The notes under the pieces were generated by a model, which made no database searches, was not told where the DNA came from, and worked only from the letters and a program-made list of their open reading frames with translations. Below, piece by piece: positions 15,819 to 25,002 of a stretch of DNA of 64,000 bases. Source of the DNA: Sphingobium sp. V4 (GTDB lineage Bacteria > Pseudomonadota > Alphaproteobacteria > Sphingomonadales > Sphingomonadaceae); NCBI RefSeq assembly GCF_029590555.1, contig NZ_CP081002.1, positions 864,501-928,500 of the forward strand, given 5' to 3'. Numbering within the stretch: the first letter of the stretch is position 1; each line of letters begins with the position of its first letter. The translations under genes and the position numbers were made by a program.

Positions 15819-17578
15819 TGCTTGGTCGATATCTGATCCTGCTCGGTTGGGGCGAGGACGGCCTTGCCCATGACCCGCGGGCGATCGCGGAGCGGACCGG
15901 CCTTCCCGCCTGCGGCAGCGTGCCCCAAGGTCGGCTCTGGGCGAGCCCTCCCGATCTTGTCCTGCCGCTTGGCAGCCGAGAGCATGTGGTCGTCGGCACG
16001 CTGTTTCCAAGGCACGGTCCCGCGTCACGGGTTACGCCGCAGGACCGACTGGCGCTGGAGGAACTGTCGGGCTCATCCGCCCTGTCGGTTCTCAAGGAGC
16101 GCTATTGGGGCGGCTATGTCCTGCTTGGCCGCGAGGATGGCGTGGTCCGTCTCGCACGCGACCCGGGCGGAGCCATGCCCTGCTATTTTCTGGAATTGCC
16201 CTTGGGCTGGGCCATCGCGTCGGACGCGCATTTGCTGGTTGATGCGGGCTTCCTGAGGCCCCGCATCGCCTGGGACCAGATCCCGCGCTATCTGGTTGCC
16301 AAGGACTTGCCGAGTGCGACGACCGCGATCGATGGCGTGCAAGAATTGCTGCCGGGAACATCCGTCGCCCTGACCCCCGGTGCCGCCGGGCTGTCATCCT
16401 TCTGGTCGCCCTGGGAACATGTAGAGGAGTGCGCGGGCTGGGACAGCGAACGTGAAGCGGAGCGGTTGCGGCGAACGATCGATCATTGCGTCGCTGCCTG
16501 GGCTTCCACCTCGTCCGATATTCTCTCGACCCTGTCGGGCGGGCTCGATTCCTCGATCGTGGCGACCGCACTGTCGCGGACCAGGACGCCGTTCCGGTGC
16601 GTCACGCTGGTGACCGAAAATCGCAATGGTGACGAGCGGGACTATGCGCGGGTGATGGCGTCATCGGTCGGCGTCGATTTACTCGAGGCGCATTATGACC
16701 ATGCCGATGTCGATCTTGCGCGATCGGTCGCCCGGCATTTTCCAAAGCCGATCGGACAGATCCACGAGGTCGCCTATCACGCCCTCGTCATGCGCCGGGC
16801 CGCAGGTTGTGGTGCTGACGCCGTTTATACCGGGAATGGCGGCGACAATGTCTTCTACAACAGCAGTTCGGTCCGGCCCTTTTTCGATTGTCTCCGGGCC
16901 AGGGGAATCGGAGCTGAGGCCTTTTCGACCCTGCGCAATATCGCGGTGGTGACCGAGACGCCGCTGCCCTCCGCGATCTGGGCTGCGGCGCGCTCCATCG
17001 GTCCGATGCGGCAGGCTTATAGCTGGCGCCGAAATATCGAGGCGGTGGCGCAGGACGTCATCGCGGACATGAAGCCTGACACGCTTCAGCACATCTGGCT
17101 CTATGAGCAGCAGCGTAGCCGTCCCGGCAAGGCCGGACAGGTCGCCTTTCTCTTGCGGGTCCAGAATCACCTGGAAGGCTATCTGCGCGAATATGGGATG
17201 CCGATGATCAATCCGCTCATGTCCCAGCCGGTGGTGGAGGCGGCGCTCGCTATCCCGACCTGGAAGATGGTCGAGGGCGGGCGCGATCGCGCCCTTGCAC
17301 GCCGAGCCTATCATGATCGCCTGCCGCCGCTGGTGAGGGATCGTCGGCGCAAGGGAAGCCCCGGCGGTTTCGCCATGGAGGTGCTGAGCCGCAACAGCGC
17401 AGCGGTGCGCGAGCGGCTTCTGGATGGCGAACTCGCCCGCCGGCGGCTGGTCGACAGGCAGGCGATCGAGACTGCGCTTGGGCGTGGTCCGGCCATGGGG
17501 CTTTCCTATGTCCGTCTGCTCACCCTTCTTGATATGGAAGCCTGGATCGCGCACTGGAACGGCAGGCGCAGCGGATAG
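15818..17578 (+). CDS. Lasso peptide macrolactam synthetase C (asparagine synthetase-like)
   Basis: The C protein adenylates the ring Asp/Glu side chain and closes it on Gly-1. The 586-residue product is of normal length for the family. It has an N-terminal glutamine-amidotransferase-like region without the catalytic Cys-2 (it starts MLGRY). From about residue 215 there is an asparagine-synthase domain with the ATP-binding PP-loop SGGLDSSIVA near residue 240 and a second conserved block around YTGNGGDNVFY. It is coupled to B by a TGATG overlap. Together with the precursor and B it forms a complete biosynthetic set. Confidence 0.94.
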   Translation: MLGRYLILLGWGEDGLAHDPRAIAERTGLPACGSVPQGRLWASPPDLVLPLGSREHVVVGTLFPRHGPASRVTPQDRLALEELSGSSALSVLKERYWGGYVLLGREDGVVRLARDPGGAMPCYFLELPLGWAIASDAHLLVDAGFLRPRIAWDQIPRYLVAKDLPSATTAIDGVQELLPGTSVALTPGAAGLSSFWSPWEHVEECAGWDSEREAERLRRTIDHCVAAWASTSSDILSTLSGGLDSSIVATALSRTRTPFRCVTLVTENRNGDERDYARVMASSVGVDLLEAHYDHADVDLARSVARHFPKPIGQIHEVAYHALVMRRAAGCGADAVYTGNGGDNVFYNSSSVRPFFDCLRARGIGAEAFSTLRNIAVVTETPLPSAIWAAARSIGPMRQAYSWRRNIEAVAQDVIADMKPDTLQHIWLYEQQRSRPGKAGQVAFLLRVQNHLEGYLREYGMPMINPLMSQPVVEAALAIPTWKMVEGGRDRALARRAYHDRLPPLVRDRRRKGSPGGFAMEVLSRNSAAVRERLLDGELARRRLVDRQAIETALGRGPAMGLSYVRLLTLLDMEAWIAHWNGRRSG

Positions 17579-17653
17579 CGGATTGTGAGGTGCTACTGGC
17601 GCTGCGCGGGCTCCACGGCGCAATCTTCTCCACCGTCGGTCGATCCGGTGCCG

Positions 17654-18139
17654 TCAGGCTTTGCGGATCATCCGGGGGTCATAGAGCCATTTACGCACCT
17701 TGCGAGCCGTGATCCGTCCTGCGTCCGGGTGCGCGGGATTGATGAGCAGATTCTGCTCCTCGGGCACGATGACCGAGGGGACGAGCATCAACGCCGTGCG
17801 CAGGGACTGCGCCCATGCCGACCCGAACGAAATGCTGACTCTGCCGGCCGGCTCGGCATCCCAACCGACCGCCAGACTTCCACCCGTGGCGAACTCCGCC
17901 GCAGCCAGCATGTCGTCGGGTACCGCGATTTCGACAAGAAAGCGGTTGAGCGGCAGCCCTCCGCTATTGAGATGGACGACGGTTTCAAGGCAGGCGAGCG
18001 CCCGGTTGCTTGCCGCATAGACAAGAGCGATGCCGACGTCATTCCAGCGGCCGCCCGTGATCTTCGCGCCGGCGCCCGTCATGTCGTCGGCCTCATAGGC
18101 CTTGGTGTCAGTGGCGATCCTCCAGAAGCTCGTCGTCAC
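17654..18139 (-). CDS. RES-domain toxin of a RES-Xre toxin-antitoxin pair
   Basis: RES toxins deplete NAD+ in the cell. The 161-residue product has the RES features: an early WRIATDTKAYEADDMTGAGA block, GGRWN (the Arg of the family name), a central Y-A-A-S and Glu region (YAASNRALACLETVVHL), and the Ser-containing LNPAH-like end (LLINPAHPDAGRI). The GTG start at 18139 overlaps the antitoxin stop as GTGA. The pair lies on the minus strand between the lasso C gene and the isopeptidase, splitting the lasso locus. It may stabilise the mobile region. Confidence 0.9.
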   Translation of the reverse strand: MTTSFWRIATDTKAYEADDMTGAGAKITGGRWNDVGIALVYAASNRALACLETVVHLNSGGLPLNRFLVEIAVPDDMLAAAEFATGGSLAVGWDAEPAGRVSISFGSAWAQSLRTALMLVPSVIVPEEQNLLINPAHPDAGRITARKVRKWLYDPRMIRKA

Positions 18140-18615
18140 GCAAAGGTGCCGCTCTGGATTTGCGCCAATGTGCGGGAGACCAGCGCCTGGCCTTCCATCG
18201 TGTCGAGCAAGTCGATCGGGTTCACGCCGGCAAGAGCGGGAAGCGGCTGCCGCAGCCAGGTCGAGAACCATTCGGGTGCATCGAACCCCTCGGCATCGCC
18301 CGACTCCTCGACCATGTCTTCAAGCTGGCCGACCAGTTTGGCGAGGCCGAGCACGCGTTCGCTGTCTTCGGTCGAAAGCGGCTGGTTGTTCGCCGCCTTC
18401 TTGTTCACCGTTGCGGTCTTGAGGTTGAGCGCGTTGAACATCACTTTCTGGTCCACATGCAGCGCGACGATGAAGCGCTTCAGATCGCGGGCTGCCACGC
18501 CCTTCTTGATGAATCCGATCCGGTCGACGGGCGACGCCCGATAGAGCGCCTTATAGGCGAAAGGCGGTGGGTTTTTTCCCTGCGGCTTGCGGCGGCCAAC
18601 CTCGACTTCGGACAT
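18136..18615 (-). CDS. Xre/MbcA/ParS-type antitoxin
   Basis: The 159-residue product is typical of RES-linked antitoxins. It has an N-terminal helix-turn-helix-like region (about residues 30-95, GFIKKGVAARDLKRFIVAL... VNKKAANNQPLSTEDSERVLGLA) and a C-terminal toxin-binding MbcA/ParS domain (FDAPEWFSTWLRQPLPALAGVNPIDLLDTMEGQALV). The sequence NPIDLLDTMEG is characteristic. It precedes and overlaps the toxin gene. A pair of 12-bp direct repeats just upstream of its start is the expected autoregulatory operator. Confidence 0.9.
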   Translation of the reverse strand: MSEVEVGRRKPQGKNPPPFAYKALYRASPVDRIGFIKKGVAARDLKRFIVALHVDQKVMFNALNLKTATVNKKAANNQPLSTEDSERVLGLAKLVGQLEDMVEESGDAEGFDAPEWFSTWLRQPLPALAGVNPIDLLDTMEGQALVSRTLAQIQSGTFA

Positions 18616-18624
18616 GGCAATGCT

Positions 18625-18657
18625 CCTTTGAGCATTTATATGGCGCCTTTGAGCATT
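18625..18657. promoter_or_regulatory. Operator-like direct repeats upstream of the RES-Xre pair
   Basis: CCTTTGAGCATT occurs at 18625-18636 and again, identically, at 18646-18657, a spacing of 21 bp or two helical turns. The first copy is also part of the inverted pair TGCTC/GAGCA (18621-18634). They begin within 10 bp of the antitoxin start codon on the minus strand. Toxin-antitoxin modules of this type are usually autorepressed, so this is probably the binding site of the antitoxin complex. Confidence 0.65.
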
Positions 18658-18702
18658 GTCCGCAAGGTTGCGTGTCGGGGAGGGCGGGGCGATGGCGCGC
18701 CG

Positions 18703-20787
18703 TCAGTGGCCGCTCGCTCCCCCGTTTCCACCGTCGGCTGCGGTGCCCTGAGATTGCCGCTGCATGTCCGCCCATCGCGCCACTTCATCGGCATCCTGCC
18801 CCGGACCGCTGGGTTTCTTGCCTCTCAGCCAGAAATCGAACCATAAGAGGTTTCGCCGATAAATGCCGGCCCGGTGAGCGGGATGGCGCTTGATATGGAC
18901 CTCGTCGGGAAACACATAGAGATCGACCGGGCGTCTGGCGGCTTTGAGCGCACGGACGGCTTCGAGGGCGACGAGATATTCGCCGTCCGCCGCTTGCATG
19001 AGGATCGGGAAGGCGACGCGGGAGGCGTTGCGCGTGAGCGAGATGTCCGCCCACATTTGAGGCTTGTCATCCGGTGATGCGGGCCAACCCAGCCGCTCAT
19101 AATTGGCCTGGAGGGAAGACCCCAGCACCCATGTCTGGGAGGGTTCCCAGCAGCAGCCGCTCACCGCCGCGGCCTTGAACAGAGTGCTGTGAAGCGCGGC
19201 ATATTGAACGGTCGTCGAGCCATCGCTGAGGCCGGTAATGCCGATCCGCTCGGGATCGGCGATGCCGGCATCGATCAACTGCCGGACCTTGGTTTCATAG
19301 GCTGACAGGATGCTTCGCCTCTCGTCGAACCCCTCATTCTGGCGCCGCTGCCGTTCGATCGAGGAAAGGCCCAGGCCAAAAAGCGGCGAGCGTGGCCGTT
19401 GGACGGTGAGAACAAGATAGCCTTCGCGGGCGAAGAGCTGGACGGGATATTCATCGCCCGTCCCGCCGCGCAGGAAACCCCGGCTCTCATATTGGACGAC
19501 GATCAGCGGATATGGGCGGCCTTGCTCATAATCTGGCGGGTAGGTGAGGTCGCCAAAGCATTCTATGCCTCGGTCATTCTTCCATTGGAGCCGCTCGACG
19601 CGGCCGAGCGACAGCTTGTCGAAGGCTGGATTGGGATCGAACAGCGCGGAGGATCTGCCTGTTTCAAGGCTGATGCGATCGAGATAGCGGGGCCGGGTCG
19701 AACCCTCGCGACCGCACAGCACGTCATCCGCGATCGGCGTGCAATCGATGAGCAGGTCGGAGGTCGCGTAGAGCCGGCGCGGCTGGGCCGAGCCGATCGT
19801 CCATTCATAGATGGCCATCTCGCTTCTCGCCCAGCCTTCGCGCCGCACGTAGCGAACGGCGCCCTTCACGGAGAGCCACGGCATCCCTTCGACCTGCGCG
19901 CAGGTCTCGCTCCCGCAGCGAATTTCGCTCGCCCCCCTGATTGCCGCGACATGGTCGACGCCATTGGCATCCCGAACGGTCTTGGGGCGGACGGCTCCTT
20001 CGGGTTGGCTGGGCGCAACCGGTCCGTCCAGCCATGCGACCTCGGCCTGGGTGGCGGCCCGGACAGTGCCGTCGGCGAGGCGGATGGCCTTGTACAGATA
20101 GGATGGCCGACCCTTGGGGAAGGGCCGGGTCGAGGCGAAAGGAAAGTAGCGATCGTCATAGTGGAACCCCGATCGCGATTCCTGTTTGAGGGCCAGGAGC
20201 TGCGCGGCTTCATCCCGGACCTTGTAGATGACCATGGCGCCATCAGCGCTGAACTGGAAATCCGCAATGTCCTGCGGGTCGGCGCCTATGGTCCGGGCAC
20301 CGCGCTGGGCATCCCACAGGCGAAGCTGCAGCCGGCCGCCGACAAGCTTGAGATAGGCCAGCATCCTGCCGTCAGCGGACCAGCGCGGGGTGATCAGCTT
20401 GGTGATCCCCGAGGAAAATCCATTCGTTCCATAGAAATCCTCGAACCGGAAGAAGGCGACGCCTGGTCCGGCATCGATCAGGCGCGCAGCCCCCTTGCGA
20501 TCGATGACGGTGATGCCGGTGCAATAGCTGTCATTCGCGACACTGGCGCGCCGGACACCGACCGCGACCTTTCCGGTGCTGGGCGACAGGGTAAAAAAGG
20601 GACCGGATTCCATCGCTGCATTCGGTCCCAGGTCGAGTGTCTCGATGAGGTCGCGATCAGTGACCGGGCGGGGGCGGGTGAGCGACGTGCTCGGCTGCAG
20701 GAGATGCGCGCAGTCTTGTGATGCAGGTGCGGCCGGGCCTGTGGCCGCACCTGCCCCGGATATGCCCATGACAAGGGATATGAGCAT
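18703..20787 (-). CDS. Lasso peptide isopeptidase (AtxE-like prolyl oligopeptidase family)
   Basis: AtxE-type enzymes cut the isopeptide bond of the cognate lasso peptide, opening the ring. The 694-residue product has a hydrophobic N-terminus (MLISLVMGISGAGAATG) suggesting export, a beta-propeller region (about 60-420) and a C-terminal alpha/beta-hydrolase domain. The nucleophile is in GITGLSDGSTTVQYA, and candidate acid and base residues are in QAADGEY and DEVHIKRHPAHR. The start overlaps the receptor stop as TAATG. In sphingomonads and caulobacters this gene is a regular companion of lasso clusters with a TonB receptor, as here. Confidence 0.9.
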   Translation of the reverse strand: MLISLVMGISGAGAATGPAAPASQDCAHLLQPSTSLTRPRPVTDRDLIETLDLGPNAAMESGPFFTLSPSTGKVAVGVRRASVANDSYCTGITVIDRKGAARLIDAGPGVAFFRFEDFYGTNGFSSGITKLITPRWSADGRMLAYLKLVGGRLQLRLWDAQRGARTIGADPQDIADFQFSADGAMVIYKVRDEAAQLLALKQESRSGFHYDDRYFPFASTRPFPKGRPSYLYKAIRLADGTVRAATQAEVAWLDGPVAPSQPEGAVRPKTVRDANGVDHVAAIRGASEIRCGSETCAQVEGMPWLSVKGAVRYVRREGWARSEMAIYEWTIGSAQPRRLYATSDLLIDCTPIADDVLCGREGSTRPRYLDRISLETGRSSALFDPNPAFDKLSLGRVERLQWKNDRGIECFGDLTYPPDYEQGRPYPLIVVQYESRGFLRGGTGDEYPVQLFAREGYLVLTVQRPRSPLFGLGLSSIERQRRQNEGFDERRSILSAYETKVRQLIDAGIADPERIGITGLSDGSTTVQYAALHSTLFKAAAVSGCCWEPSQTWVLGSSLQANYERLGWPASPDDKPQMWADISLTRNASRVAFPILMQAADGEYLVALEAVRALKAARRPVDLYVFPDEVHIKRHPAHRAGIYRRNLLWFDFWLRGKKPSGPGQDADEVARWADMQRQSQGTAADGGNGGASGH

Positions 20788-23357
20788 TACCAGGCCTTTG
20801 AGACAGTGAAGCTGATGAGGCGCCCGATGCTGGAATAGTTGGTGGCGTCATAGGTCGGATTGGTGGCGGTGGCGCGGATCGCCGAAGGCTTTTCATTGAG
20901 GATATTCTGGCCCGAGAGCAGGAAGGACCAGCCATTCCAGAGGCCGCTCCCCTCCGGCTGCCAGCTCAGCGTGGCATCGGCGGAATGAAAGCCCTTGACC
21001 TTGAAGGTCGTTGTCGTGCGCCGGTCTTCGGTGCCGCCGATATAATTATAAGCCAGGGTCGTGCCGAAGGCTCCGCGCCGCCAGCCGGCACTGGCCCGGC
21101 CCCGCCAGTGGGGCGGATTGAAGATTGTGCCGGCCCGGACGATCGTCGGCTGGCTCGCGCTCAGCCTCTGATCGCTCTTGAGATAGCTCCCGCTCGCCTC
21201 GAGATGGAACTGATTGTCGCCGTCAGAAAATTCATAGGAGGCGGAGGCATCGACGCCACGGATATGTTGGCGCGCGGCGTTCTGAAGCTGGTTGAAGATG
21301 ATAGCCGCCAGATTTGCAGGGTCGTAGACGCCGCCGGTCTGGTTCTGGACGCCCAAAGGGAGGCCGCTCGTCGCCGCCAGAACCTGCTCCAGGGTCGGAT
21401 TGAGAAGGATGAGATCGGTATATTCGGCTTTGAAGGCCTGGGAACTGTCGGCGATCGGGCGGACGACGCGGTTCCTGTAGCGGACATCGAAATAGCTCGC
21501 TTCGAGCCGCAGGCCGGGCACCTTGTGTGGTTTGAGTTCCGCAGAGAGGGTAAGGGTGGTTGCCTTTTCCGGCTCCAGATCCTTGCTGCCGCCGCTGATC
21601 TGGAGGACGTTCCGGCTAGTGGGCGGCGCGGGGAGATAATAAGCGGGGAAGAGGAGCACGCCCTGCCGGACGGTGTTTTGCTGGCTCAGCGTCGGCGCCT
21701 TGAACGATTTGCCCCACGCGCCCTTGAGCGTGAGGTCGCCGATCGGCTGATAGCTGATGCCGATCTTGGGTGTCGCGAGCCCGCCTATCTCGTCGTAGCG
21801 CTCATAGCGGACGGCGCCTGAGAGTTGGAGCGACCGGATGAGGGGAACCGCGTTGCGATCCCCGACCAGGGGCAGGAAAAGTTCACCATAGGCGAAGGTC
21901 GCCGTCTGACCATCGCTATAGTTGAGGAGGGAGGTCGTCGCCGTCGCGGTGATCCGCCTGATCGACGCTCCCAGACCGTTGGAACGAAGGCCGGCGCCGA
22001 CGGCAAGGCGCGCGTCGCCGCCGGGCAGCGCGAACAGCGGACCCTCGCCGCTGAATTCGGCGGACCAGAGATCATTCTTGTAGCGGACGTGGTTGACGGC
22101 CGAAGCGCTGCCTCCCGAATAGATTTCGGCGGTGATCTTGCTGTCGCTGACGGCGCGCGTCGCGCGCGCTATGACTTCCCATCCGGCCGGCAGGCGGAAC
22201 TTGGCCGACGGACTGATGGAGTAGCCTTCAATGTCGGGACGGCTGATAACGCCGCTCTGCCGCACATCGAGCGTCGCGCTATAGGGGAGGGCCGCGACCG
22301 ATTTGTGGCGGTTATAATGGGCGTCGATCTCGAACTCGACGACATCGGCAAGCGTCTGATGGCCTGCCAACACGGCGCTCACCTGCCGCTGCGAGGGCAA
22401 CAGGGTCATGCTGGATTGGCGCGAACGCATATAGGAGCGTTGCGAAGCGGTGACGTCGGTCGCCTTGCTGAAATCGCCCGCAATCATGAACCCGCCATCA
22501 TTCCAGCGGCGGCCGGTCACCGCGCTATATTGCTGCTGGACATCCCCGCCATCTGTGGCCGCGCCCAAGCGCGCGCTCGTCAGCAGACCGTCATAGTCCC
22601 GGCGCAGCAGGATGTTGGCGACGCCGCCTACCGCGTCTGATCCGTAAAGGGCCGACGAGCCGTCCGCGACAATCTCGATACGTTCGATGGCGGCCAGGGG
22701 TATCGCGGAAATGTCGATCCCCTGGCTCACGGCATCGTAGGCGACCCGATGGCCGTTAAGCAGCGTCAGCGTGGCGTCGGCACCAAGGCCGCGCAGATTG
22801 AGCGTGGAGGATGAGGTGGTGTTTTCCGAACCGGTCTGGATGCTGGAAATGACCCCCGGATTTTGCCCGCCGCTGAAATTCTGCGGAATGGTGCGCATAT
22901 AGGAACCAAGGTCCGTATAGCCCGATCCCTGAATTTTCTCTCGCGACGCGGCAATGACCGGGGAGGTGGGCTTGGCGCCCCGGATGCGCGATCCGGTTAC
23001 GAAAAGCTGATTGTCCGCCGCGCCCTCTACCTCTTCGCGCGACGGCGCTGCTCGCCCCCGAAGGGTGATCGTGCGCCCCCTGATCTCGGCGGTGAGTCCG
23101 GACTGCGCAAGCAGCGCCGCCACTGCATCCTCGACCGTATATTCTCCCGAGAGGGCTGGTGCCCGGCGGCCCTTGAGGGACTTGGGATCGGCGACGAGCT
23201 GATAGTCGCTCGCCCGGGCGATGGCGCGCAACCCTTCGCCGAGATCCTGTGCCGGCAGATCATAGCTGTGCCTGATCTCCTGCGCCGACGCATCCGGCGC
23301 CATCATGCCCAGGCAAATCGCGGCGCTCCCCAGAAGCGCGAACTTTCCCGTACCCAT
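20787..23357 (-). CDS. TonB-dependent receptor with N-terminal signalling (STN) domain
   Basis: The 856-residue product has a signal peptide (MGTGKFALLGSAAICLGMMA...ASAQ). A secretin/TonB short N-terminal domain follows at about 27-105 (HSYDLPAQDLGEGLRAIARAS... SGEYTVEDAVAALLAQSGL), then a plug domain and a 22-strand-type barrel ending in the aromatic Trp (VSKAW). STN-bearing receptors report ligand uptake to a FecR-type anti-sigma factor, which fits the FecR and sigma genes directly upstream. With the isopeptidase downstream, the likely ligand is the lasso peptide itself. That assignment is inference from context. Confidence 0.93.
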   Translation of the reverse strand: MGTGKFALLGSAAICLGMMAPDASAQEIRHSYDLPAQDLGEGLRAIARASDYQLVADPKSLKGRRAPALSGEYTVEDAVAALLAQSGLTAEIRGRTITLRGRAAPSREEVEGAADNQLFVTGSRIRGAKPTSPVIAASREKIQGSGYTDLGSYMRTIPQNFSGGQNPGVISSIQTGSENTTSSSTLNLRGLGADATLTLLNGHRVAYDAVSQGIDISAIPLAAIERIEIVADGSSALYGSDAVGGVANILLRRDYDGLLTSARLGAATDGGDVQQQYSAVTGRRWNDGGFMIAGDFSKATDVTASQRSYMRSRQSSMTLLPSQRQVSAVLAGHQTLADVVEFEIDAHYNRHKSVAALPYSATLDVRQSGVISRPDIEGYSISPSAKFRLPAGWEVIARATRAVSDSKITAEIYSGGSASAVNHVRYKNDLWSAEFSGEGPLFALPGGDARLAVGAGLRSNGLGASIRRITATATTSLLNYSDGQTATFAYGELFLPLVGDRNAVPLIRSLQLSGAVRYERYDEIGGLATPKIGISYQPIGDLTLKGAWGKSFKAPTLSQQNTVRQGVLLFPAYYLPAPPTSRNVLQISGGSKDLEPEKATTLTLSAELKPHKVPGLRLEASYFDVRYRNRVVRPIADSSQAFKAEYTDLILLNPTLEQVLAATSGLPLGVQNQTGGVYDPANLAAIIFNQLQNAARQHIRGVDASASYEFSDGDNQFHLEASGSYLKSDQRLSASQPTIVRAGTIFNPPHWRGRASAGWRRGAFGTTLAYNYIGGTEDRRTTTTFKVKGFHSADATLSWQPEGSGLWNGWSFLLSGQNILNEKPSAIRATATNPTYDATNYSSIGRLISFTVSKAW

Positions 23358-23441
23358 TGTCTGCCCCTTTTTCGAACCGCCCCTTTGTGAGGCTCAGTTC
23401 AAAAGACGGGGCAGTTCGGGATTGAAGCTGTGACAGCAAAA

Positions 23442-24443
23442 TTATTTGTGGGCCGTCAGGATCAGACGCTTCTCTTTCGAGCGATCGATGCCGAGATCGA
23501 GAAAACCGCTGATCGCTTCGGCCACCCGCTCAATATCCCGGATATGGATGTCCGCGAATATCTCCCGGTCGCCAAGGCTCGGCGGAACCAGTTCGATCTT
23601 GGTCTCGCTGTAGCTGTTCGCCTCGACGATCACTTCCCGGATCGGTACATTGTCGAAACTCTTCACGCCGCTCACCCACTGCTGGTCGGACCTGCGAGCA
23701 GGAATGACGACAGATTGAGGGGCTTGTCCACGGCGCAAGGCCAGAATTTGCCCTGGTCGCAGCAGCAATTTCCCGCCCGCGCTCTTCCCCTGGGGCGCAA
23801 ATTGCACCTCGACCCCGCCTTCGATCAGATGCACCGCGACATTGTTCCTGTACAGCACGTCGAAGATCGTGCCTGTCGCGCGGACCTCGAGGCCTCCTGC
23901 ACGGACGAAGAATGGCCGGCTCTTGTCATGGGCGACGACAAATCTTGCGCGGCCGCGCTTGAGCACGATCTCGCGGCGGGCAGATGTCATCGAGACCGAC
24001 ATGGCCGTGTCCGTGTCGAGGACGACCTGGCTGCCATCGGCCAGTTTGAGCGATCGCACTTCTCCAAGCTTCGTGACGAGCGGAGCGGCCACCTCGTCAT
24101 TGTCTGCAACGTGGGGCGCGGGGGCGTTGAGTAACTGAAAAAGAGCGGCTGACGCGATGAGCCCACATAGAAGCGATGCTGCGGCCACGGCCGGGACGGC
24201 CCTGGTCCACAACGGTCGCGCGACCGGCGGACGCGCAGATGGAAGGTCTAGCAATGCGCCGGCCTCTCCGGCTTCCTGCACATCGCTCAGCAGTCCGAGA
24301 TAGAGATCGTATCTCGCCGGCTTCTCCGCGATCCAGTCGGCGAGGGCCTGTGCATGGCGCTCGGGTTCGTCAAGCATCCGCAGCACCCATTTCTGGGCAA
24401 CGCGCCGGTCCCGGGCCGTGACGGAAGCGCGGCCGTCAATCAT
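23442..24443 (-). CDS. FecR-family anti-sigma / signal-transducing membrane protein
   Basis: The 333-residue product has an N-terminal cytoplasmic domain (RRVAQKWVLRMLDEPERHAQALADW, the DUF4880-type motif) and one transmembrane helix near residues 85-110 (AVPAVAAASLLCGLIASAALFQLL). A periplasmic FecR domain follows (LADGSQVVLDTDTAMSVSM... KGRARFVVAHDKSRPFFV RAGGLEVRATGTIFDV). The ATG at 24443 overlaps the sigma-factor stop by eight bases; a longer frame to 24521 would overlap that gene further. It should relay signal from the STN domain of the receptor encoded downstream to the ECF sigma factor. Confidence 0.92.
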   Translation of the reverse strand: MIDGRASVTARDRRVAQKWVLRMLDEPERHAQALADWIAEKPARYDLYLGLLSDVQEAGEAGALLDLPSARPPVARPLWTRAVPAVAAASLLCGLIASAALFQLLNAPAPHVADNDEVAAPLVTKLGEVRSLKLADGSQVVLDTDTAMSVSMTSARREIVLKRGRARFVVAHDKSRPFFVRAGGLEVRATGTIFDVLYRNNVAVHLIEGGVEVQFAPQGKSAGGKLLLRPGQILALRRGQAPQSVVIPARRSDQQWVSGVKSFDNVPIREVIVEANSYSETKIELVPPSLGDREIFADIHIRDIERVAEAISGFLDLGIDRSKEKRLILTAHK

Positions 24444-25002
24444 CGTCCGCGCTGCGGTGGTGCGTGATGAGCTTGATGGCCTTGAGCATATGCTTTTGAA
24501 CGACCCAATGCGGGACTCCAAGATCTGACGCGATCTGCCGGTAGCTACAGCCTTCTAACCGATTGAGAAGGAAAATTTCCAGGGTGCGGGCCGGAAGCTG
24601 CTGGAGGATCGCGGTCCAGCGTGCCAGTTCCTGTCGGGAATGCAGGTCTCGATGAGGGTCGTCGGTCGAAATCGCATGGTAACCGTCCTCCAACTGCGTC
24701 GATTGCCGCGCGAGGCGTGTCGATCCGCGTTCGGCATGGTCACGCAGAAGGTTGGTCGCAATCCTTGTCAGATAGGCGCGCGGGCTGCCAAGCGCAGGGT
24801 GAGGGGCTGTTCGCACGAAGCGGGCGAGGGTTTCCTGACTGAATTCGTCGGCATCCGCCGGATTTCCGAGCTGACGGGTGAAGAAGCGCATCAGGCGAGG
24901 TCGCTCTCGTCGATAGAAGTCGGTGAAGCTGAACCGCTCGCCGTTATCATTGCTCACAATCTGAAGATCGATACTTCGACCTTCGCTTTTGCCCTGGCCC
25001 AT
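24436..25002 (-). CDS. FecI-like ECF RNA polymerase sigma factor
   Basis: The 188-residue product has sigma region 2 (FTDFYRRERPRLMRFFTRQLGNPADADEFSQETLARFV) and sigma region 4 with the helix-turn-helix (RTLEIFLLNRLEGCSYRQIASDLGVPHWVVQKHMLKAI). This layout is typical for FecI-type sigma factors. The ATG at 25002 has AGGTG upstream; a GTG three codons earlier is an alternative. It is the first gene of the sigma-FecR-receptor-isopeptidase operon. It probably activates the receptor operon when the lasso peptide is sensed outside the cell. Confidence 0.92.
   Translation of the reverse strand: MGQGKSEGRSIDLQIVSNDNGERFSFTDFYRRERPRLMRFFTRQLGNPADADEFSQETLARFVRTAPHPALGSPRAYLTRIATNLLRDHAERGSTRLARQSTQLEDGYHAISTDDPHRDLHSRQELARWTAILQQLPARTLEIFLLNRLEGCSYRQIASDLGVPHWVVQKHMLKAIKLITHHRSADDD

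Noticed and set aside
15864..16256. Alternative-frame open reading frames within the lasso C gene
   Set aside because: They are shadows; the main frame has the PP-loop and the full synthetase length.
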